A stretch of 64,000 bases of DNA, taken from positions 248,001 to 312,000 of the forward strand of contig CM007990.1 in assembly GCA_002189035.1 (NCBI GenBank), written 5' to 3'. A model generated the notes under the pieces. The model saw nothing but the letters and a program-made list of their open reading frames with translations. It was not told the DNA's origin and ran no database searches. Shown here piece by piece: positions 57,225 to 64,000 of the stretch. The stretch is from Utricularia gibba (taxonomy: Eukaryota; Streptophyta; Magnoliopsida; Lamiales; Lentibulariaceae). The translations under genes were made by a program, and so were the position numbers. Position 1 is the stretch's first letter, and the number at the start of each line of letters is the position of its first letter.

Positions 57225-60200
57225 ACTCCTCCATTAACTTAGATTTCATGGGCCCTAATCACTTTTAGCTTATCCGTGATGATGTAACTTTATCTAATCA
57301 AACTCCTGTACAACTCTTCGACTACTACTTGCAATTGTAAAAGTAGTGGAGAAGAATCAAACTACATAAAGTGGATCTCAATGTTTGTTGGTGGTGATTC
57401 CATTATTGAGGTTCTGTTTGTTACTGTGATCCGAATGTCCTCTGCTACTGTTACTCCATCCCCACCTCCCTTATGCTTCCTTTACTGTCTTCAGAAGCGT
57501 TGCTGCCCATTTGGGGCACTGGTTGTATTATTGGTTGGCCTCTGGTTCTCTTCATGTTAGACTTCTGTACTGTTTTCATACAGAGACGTGCTTGATTATA
57601 AGCTGCCTTCAGTTATCTTGAGAATCGATCTTGTTATTGCTTTATTAGAACGTAGAAGGTTATCTATGCTTAAGAGGTGGGAAAGACAGAAGCTTTACGA
57701 GGTATGGAAGCAGCCCAAAGATTCCACAGCATATGCCCGGTCTTGGCTTCGCGAAGATTCTGTAGGAAACTCGTCTGCACTGACCCTGCAGTCGTAGAAA
57801 GCCCAACTACGAAAGGTTTCCGGCCCGTAGGTTAACAAGTCGGCCCAAAAAGATGTTATTGTAGAAATGGCTTGTTTTCCGTCAAGAAGGCATTTCTGGT
57901 CGGCGATTGGATCCGGTGGCTCACCTGAAGGAGATAGACGATGCATTGTCGTCGACATCGAAGCAGGTGTTCTGTGGGGTTTGGGGTTATCGCCTCTGTA
58001 TTCGTAGGGGGGGGTTTGGCCTGGGGTTCAAGATTCCTTGTATGTTGTGTATCTGTGTTGATGCTTCATCGGGCAGCGGGGAACAGATCCATCGGCTCCG
58101 CCCGATTCCAGAAGATGACTGCAGAGAAAAATGCGTGCCCTTGAGATTTCATCGACAAGGAATTGAGAAGAAGCACTCCTGCGGCGTCTGAGAACCCCTC
58201 AGAAGCGTAGCTTCTTTACAAGTTCATTCCTTAAAAGCTGATATGAGGCCTCGTTTCCGAGAGACCTTAAGATGCTGCGATTCTTCCACGTTTGGGGTCA
58301 AACAATGACTCATTCACTGCACCTGTACTGTGCTGTACCTGGCATGGCAGCTCAGACGCCAACATCATCTGTTTAGATGACGTTCGGATAAGAATCCCCT
58401 CCTCCCATCCTCACACCAATAAACTTGCGAATGTCAGGCAGCCAGTGCCATGTCCCCCTGACTCGGATCCTCATCATCCTCTTCACCTCGTCCGTACACC
58501 CAACTCCTCAGTTCCTCTTCTATCCTCACTTGTCTCTGTCTGGGGCTGCCTCGAATTCATTGCATTTCGCCACACACAGAGACAGACACGAACAAGGGAG
58601 TGGGACTGAATCCATCCTACGTGAAGGTGGTTGAAGCAGGATTGTCCACTCTCCTAGTGTAGCCCCCATGAAAAGGGACTACACGCCAAGCAACACGACA
58701 AAGCAAGCAGCGCACACCCCCATCTCACCCCAATTCCCATTATTTTTAATAAACTACAATTACTGCATCAAGTAGACAGACCAAACAAGGAACACAAGAC
58801 AACTCAGCCACACCCCCCCACGTGTTCCCAAATCATTGGCGCTGCTCTGCTCCTCCTCCACAAGTACGGATATTTGTAATATAAAAATCCCAATATTTGT
58901 AATAAATCACCTTCCGATCACGTGCCCGGTTCATCACTGATATTCACACCCAACTGGATGGATTGCCCCACACCTCCTCGGTCCCCAATTAGTGATGCAA
59001 CATTTTGAAATATGCGGATAATATCCACCGTATGTAATATAATATGCTTTTTTTATTTTTTAACAATAAAAAAGACATAAATACTTAATTATGAGTATAA
59101 AATTTAAATAATATCTATTTTATAATTGAAGGCCTATGCCCGGGATGCTATCGAGTATGTTTAATCTCCACCGTTAAAGACAAGTCTACCGTTTCAAGAT
59201 TTAGACCGAAATGTTAGGATGTGTTTGGGTATCACTTCAAAAAATAATTTCAAAAAATTGATTTTAGAATCACTTCATTTTTTTCGGAGCAGAGGTATAC
59301 CAACTTTTAAAAAAATCAAAACAATTCATTATTTCAACTTCATGTGAAACAGAAATAACACGTGTTTTGTCTGAAAATCAATTCTATAAATGCTTCTATT
59401 GAAGCATAAGCTGTACCAAACAAACTCTTAGAGTTCCTTTGCGGGATTAGGATTCTATTGTAAACTTAAGGTGTAGTTATCATACTTCAAACCGATTCCA
59501 AAAAATCTCTATAGTGTGATCAAATCCAATTTGGCTAAAGAAAGACAATGTTGAGTTCATGGTACTAACTCAACCATGGTTAGAGGAGTAACTACCGTGG
59601 TCGGGATGGATAAGGGAGCCACGTCAGTGTGAATACAATTCCAGCCAAATTTCGTGGAAATTTTATCCACATTTGAGTTTGAATTTTGGCTCCACGCGGC
59701 GACCTCCAGCCGCACTCCTTTTCCCCTCAATAAACCCGACCAAATCACATCACGTCTCCTTTCCAACACTTTCATTCGGATTTTTCATTTATTAAAATAA
59801 TGGATTCAATAATAGTGTAAATAAATAAATAGGAATACTCAAAAATCGGACAATGGAGTAAACGAAGCAGAATTAGTTTTTTCTTTGAATAATATAATAA
59901 AAATTATTTCTTAATATTAATTTATGTTAATAATATTTATTTTTTTTTTTTTAAAAAAAGCAAAAACCGGCAAATAACTATGGCCGTTAATATCCACATC
60001 ACGCGTGAAAAGTTTCTAAATTTGGCGGGATTCGACAGACTATTACGACAAAATACGATTTAGTATATGATTACTACACTAATAATTGGGACTGTTCTAA
60101 TTTTAAGTTATGATTAGATGTAGAATAGAATCAGTTTTAAAACTATATGAATATAATGAATTTTAAATTATAAAACCTGTTTTGTGAAATAACATAAAAT

Positions 60201-60538
60201 TATGTTATAAAATTTAATAGAATAAAATATGTATTGTAAAGTTTCATATATTAAATTATTGTATTTGGGTATAAATATATTTTAAAAATAAAAAACTAAA
60301 CATTATAATTTTCTAATTAATCTATGAAATATATATTCAAGAAACAGAATCTAAAATTCTGATTCTATTAAAGAACAATTAAAAATTAAAATATTAAAAA
60401 ATTAAATAGAATCAATCATAAAATTAATAGCAAACAATAACCACATTATTTAGTGTAATTTAATTTTTAATTTCAGGCGACATCTCTATTGTGGTTACGG
60501 TGCTTCTCTCTCTCTCTCTGTATTCTGTTTATTTCTTC
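57225..60538. other. Gene-poor region
   Basis: About 3.3 kb without a supported gene. 57840-58200 has a gene-like feel: DPVAHLKEIDDALSSTSKQ at about 57909-57966 is followed by a GT donor, but there is no ATG or continuation I can support. 58700-60480 is AT-rich, with a CT run at 60506-60520 just before the asparagine synthetase promoter. No tRNA or transposon is identified. Confidence 0.5.
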
Positions 60539-60546
60539 TATAAATA
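60539..60546 (+). promoter_or_regulatory. TATA box of asparagine synthetase gene
   Basis: TATAAATA, 133 bp upstream of the start codon and just after a CT-rich run. The spacing fits a leader of about 100 nt. Confidence 0.7.
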
Positions 60547-60671
60547 AGATGGTAGACGGTGAAGGTGCACAGCGAGAACAAGCGTCACCCTTGGGGGAAA
60601 TACTTCCGCTAAATTCTCTAGCATTCTCCTTCGTTTTGGGTTTTTTTTTTCAGTGGTGACGCTTCGCCGCG

Positions 60672-63600
60672 ATGTGTGGAATCCTTGCTGTTTTGGGTTG
60701 TTCTGATGACTCTCGGGCTAAGAGGGTGCGCGTACTCGAGCTCTCACGCAGGCAAATGTTCTTCCTTTTCTTCTTGATCCATGTTTGTGGTTTGATTTTT
60801 TCCACCTTTCATCTTTGAGACGTCTAAACTTGGGGTTCCCGTTGCGTGTACTCTGTTTTAGTGGTGTTTTTTTGGCAATGGGAAGTAGCCAATGCTCTCC
60901 TGGTATTGTTAGTATCAGCAATTTTGCATGGTGGGTAGGGGAGCTTTTGGGTTTGTTTAAAGACTTAAATTTCTAACTGCTTTTTTTTTTTTGTTTGAAC
61001 AGATTGAAGCATCGCGGGCCTGATTGGAGTGGGATTTACCAATTTGGAGATTCCTATTTGGCTCATCAGAGACTGGCAATTGTTGATCCAGCTTCTGGGG
61101 ACCAGCCTCTCTTTAATGAAGACAAATCTGTCGTTGTAACGGTAGGTCCCAGTTCGATTTGGAAGTGACCACAGTTGTGGAAATGATCGCTAGTTCTTTT
61201 CTTATTTCTGAGAATAGCCATGATGATGAAAGAGATGATGCATTGAGAGCCTTTTTTTGTAGCCTTCATTCTCTGAATGGTTCTAGTAATTTCTTCTTCT
61301 TTCTAAAATTTAACTGCTGTTGTGTTCAGGTAAATGGAGAAATCTACAACCATGAGGAACTTCGTCGGCAGTTGTCTCCCAACCACAAGTTCCGTACTGG
61401 AAGTGATTGTGATGTCATTGCTCATCTTGTAAGCTCCCTTGCTGTAATATCAGGAGACCATCACTGTTGTCTAACTTGTTCTGCTTTTGTGATCCAAAGT
61501 ATGAAGAACATGGAGAGGACTTTGTGGATATGCTGGATGGGATGTTCTCCTTCGTTCTACTGGATACTCATGAAAACAGCTTCATGATAGCCCGAGATGC
61601 AATGGGAATCACTTCGCTTTACATCGGTTGGGGACTTGATGGTAATGAATTCGATCATTTAACCAAAACAAAGACAGGATAAGCTATTTCAAGTTGAGAT
61701 ATCGCGTCCAAGCTTCAATCTTTTGTGTTTTTTCTTCTATAGGTTCTGTTTGGATTGCATCCGAGCTAAAGGGATTGAATGATGAGTGCGAGCATTTTCA
61801 AGCATTTCCCCAGGGATGCTGTACTCCAGTAAAACCAGAGAATTCAAAAGGTGGTACAATCCTCCTGGTTCTTGGAGAAGACACCATCAACTCCTTACGA
61901 TCCTCTAGTTCTGCGGCGCGCTTTTGAGGATGTGAGAATCCATTGATTTTGTGTCCGAATATGACATAGCCCTGAAAACCATTCTTACAAAACATGTTTG
62001 TATCTTGTAGGCTGTTATTAAGAGGCTGATGACCGATGTGCCATTCGGGGTTCTTTTATCCGGTGGCCTAGATTCATCGCTAGTTGCATCCGTTACTGCT
62101 CGTCACCTCGAGGGAACAAAAGCAGCTGAACAATGGGGCAAACAGCTCCATACCTTCTGCGTTGGCCTTGAGGTCTGTGCTCTTATATAAGGTTGTAAGT
62201 GGCTGCTTCTTCTAGCAGTTGATGCTAAACGCCTGATTGCAGGGATCTCCTGACCTGGAAGCTGCAAGAGAAGTTGCTAACTATCTGGGAACTCTGCACC
62301 ATGAATTCCATTTCACTGTTCAGGTGAACTACTTATATATCTACTGAATCCAGCATGTTGTCATCTTGCTTGTTTCTTTGAGTAAGCTCAAGGTCATGTC
62401 TCAGGATGGGATTGATGCCATAGAGGATGTCATCTACCACATCGAGACGTATGATGTGACGACGATAAGAGCGAGCACTCCCATGTTCCTGATGTCGCGC
62501 AAGATCAAGTCTTTAGGGGTGAAGATGGTTTTGTCAGGGAAGGTTCTGATGAGGTCTTCGGAGGCTATCTGTACTTCCACAAGGCACCCAACAAGGACGA
62601 GTTCCACCGCGAAACTTGCCACAAGGTACTGATAACAGGCGTTCTTAGGTCCTCCTGATCGCCTGTGTTTCCTTCTGGATATGATTCATGATCTGTCCGC
62701 AGATAAAGGCACTTCATCAATACGACTGTCTTCGAGCAAACAAGGCGACTTCAGCCTGGGGATTAGAAGCCCGAGTCCCCTTTCTGGATAAGGAGTTCGT
62801 GAGTGTTGCCATGAGCATTGACCCCGAATGGAAGATGGTAAAACACATGCTCCTGTTACACCAAGCAAGACGCCATTTTTGCAAAAAGGTTGCATCTTTG
62901 ATCTCCTCCCTTTTCTGTAATAGATAAAGAAGGATGAGGGCCGAATCGAGAAGTGGATTCTACGGAGGGCGTTCGACGATGAGGAACGCCCATACCTTCC
63001 AAAGGTTCCCCCGGCTGCATATACATCCTGCTATTCTGTCATCTTCGCCACAATCTGACTGTGTTTTCTGCAACTGCAGCATATTCTGTACCGGCAAAAG
63101 GAGCAGTTCAGCGATGGTGTGGGCTATAGCTGGATTGATGGCCTTAAGGCTCATGCTCAGCGACATGTAAGCGTTCTGTCTCCTCGCGTTCCCCTGCTTC
63201 TTCTGTGAATACTCCTCTGTAAACCTTCTGATCCATACAGGTTACTGACAAGATGATGCTCAACGCTGCAAACATCTATCCCCACAACACCCCCATGACC
63301 AAGGAAGCATACTACTATCGGATGATATTCGAGAGATTCTTCCCTCAGGTAACTTAGAAGCCCAAATCCACAAGAGGAATGAATGGAATCACATGTTTTG
63401 GGGACATTTCTTTCCCCGCCAAACGGTGGATGACACCACTCTGATGATGATTTTCCGGTGCAGAACTCCGCCCGGCTCACGGTTCCCGGAGGTGCGAGCG
63501 TAGCGTGCAGCACACCAACCGCAGTGGCGTGGGACGAATCTTGGTCCAAGAACCTGGATCCATCAGGGCGAGCCGCCATCGGAGTGCACAACTCCGGGTA

Positions 63601-63700
63601 CGAAAAGCATTCGACTGCGGCTGCGGATGTGCCGGCGGTGATCATAGAGAATGTCCCTCTTGGGAATGGCCCAAGTCCCCCGCTCGCCATCAGAGGCTAG
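60672..63700 (+). CDS. ASN: Asparagine synthetase, glutamine-hydrolysing
   Basis: Thirteen exons: 60672-60751, 61003-61141, 61330-61428, 61500-61641, 61743-61931, 62011-62172, 62243-62323, 62405-62625, 62703-62837, 62924-63004, 63080-63166, 63241-63348, 63464-63700. After frame repair it has 587 aa, the normal length. Mature Cys1 is in MCGILAVLG; the glutaminase domain has [22 protein letters not shown] and FVLLDT. The synthetase domain has the PP-loop [42 protein letters not shown] and the C-terminal AAIGVHN. It makes asparagine from aspartate, glutamine and ATP in the cytosol. Intron 1 uses a GC donor. Three sense G runs are one base short (61813-61815, 61874-61875, 62537-62539); restoring them makes exons 5 and 8 in phase. 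Confidence 0.95.
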
Positions 63701-63833
63701 CTGCTGCAGCACGGCGTAGAGCTACCAAATCAACCTCCATAGATTTGTATGAATAAAGTGCTCGTCTTCAGTTTGTTTTCTTGGTGTAATATAAATCAAA
63801 TGTTTTAATGCAAAAGAAATTTAAATAACGTGA

Positions 63834-63998
63834 TCAGCAGTTGACGGCGATTTCTCGCCGGATCTCCTCCGCCTGACTCACGGTGCTCTCTCGCGTGGAG
63901 AGTTCTCGGTGTTCACCAGTTTGTTTCCTCTGTTTCGCTTGCGCTTGCGCTGGCGACCTACGACCAGATACTTCTCTGTTGGGATCAGGATACTTGTT
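63834..63998 (-). CDS. Possible 3' end of a gene entering from the right
   Basis: On the minus strand a frame without stops runs from the window edge to TGA at 63834-63836. It covers 54 residues rich in Arg, Gln and Glu (PDPNREVSGRRSPAQAQAKQ ... QAEEIRREIAVNC). The composition is that of a charged protein tail, and the region is GC-richer than the spacer beside it. No family is recognised and a shorter basic frame overlaps it. It would be convergent with asparagine synthetase. Confidence 0.3.
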   Translation of the reverse strand, partial: NKYPDPNREVSGRRSPAQAQAKQRKQTGEHRELSTRESTVSQAEEIRREIAVNC

Positions 63999-64000
63999 TC

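Noticed and set aside
57907-58191. Possible small gene with DPVAHLKEIDDAL
   Set aside because: No initiator ATG in frame, no convincing second exon and no recognised family; kept only as a note in the gene-poor region.
20366-62539. Interpreting each frameshift as an independent pseudogene
   Set aside because: Conserved sequence and correct splice phases continue after every site, and all share the same G-run signature, so ten separate pseudogenes is far less likely than one common cause. The ceramide synthase relic is the exception.
1-64000. CRISPR arrays, operons, bacterial mobile elements, viral replication genes
   Set aside because: The window is plant nuclear DNA. No regularly spaced repeats, operon-like packing or viral domains were seen.

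Overview
This window is nuclear DNA from a flowering plant. Evidence: spliced genes with short GT-AG introns, AT-rich intergenic DNA, and plant-only families (NIGT1/HHO MYB factor, MLO, P-class PPR, TIC21, cinnamate 4-hydroxylase, LURP-one-related, CC-type glutaredoxin). From about 11 kb onward the genes are dense and introns are often only 70-150 bp, suggesting a compact genome. I cannot name the species.

Layout. 1-10.7 kb: a tandem array of five small secreted glycine-rich protein (GRP) genes, all + strand, each with a signal-peptide exon, one phase-1 intron and a low-complexity second exon. The outer two copies lie in a recent segmental duplication (1-2553 and 9102-10706) that also carries an HSP70 C-terminal fragment; the first copy is split by a ~960 bp insertion. 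11.1-12.6 kb: weak or decayed genes. 12.8-21.8 kb: HHO-type MYB factor, cyclophilin-40, PPR protein, carboxylesterase. 22-23.2 kb (minus): a decayed LAG1/LOH-type ceramide synthase. 23.7-26.6 kb (minus): poly(A)-binding protein, divergent from TIC21 at 27.2 kb. 29.5-42.6 kb: NFD6-like protein, PEX13, MLO, TOM40, CBSX3, MCU. 43.3-45 kb: cinnamate 4-hydroxylase. 46.5-57.2 kb: nucleotidyltransferase, BLOS1, TruA-type pseudouridine synthase, LURP-one-related protein, GH17 beta-1,3-glucanase (minus), glutaredoxin. 57.2-60.5 kb: gene-poor. 60.7-63.7 kb: asparagine synthetase. A gene tail may enter from the right edge on the minus strand.

Functional threads. The stretch 27-42.6 kb is rich in organelle genes: envelope or import proteins for chloroplast (TIC21), peroxisome (PEX13) and mitochondrion (TOM40), then mitochondrial CBSX3 and MCU. 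HHO factors and asparagine synthetase both belong to nitrogen metabolism and its control. These groupings are probably incidental.

Main cross-cutting observation: at least 15 sites in 10 otherwise intact genes are one (once two) base short inside a sense-strand G run, and restoring that base recovers family sequence and exon phase. The simplest reading is homopolymer under-calling in the assembly. Every case I found is sense-strand G whichever way the gene points, so read-level checking is worthwhile. Most candidate systematic novelty otherwise lies in the GRP array, whose signal peptides are conserved while the tails diverge from Tyr/His-rich to Gly-Tyr to Trp-rich.
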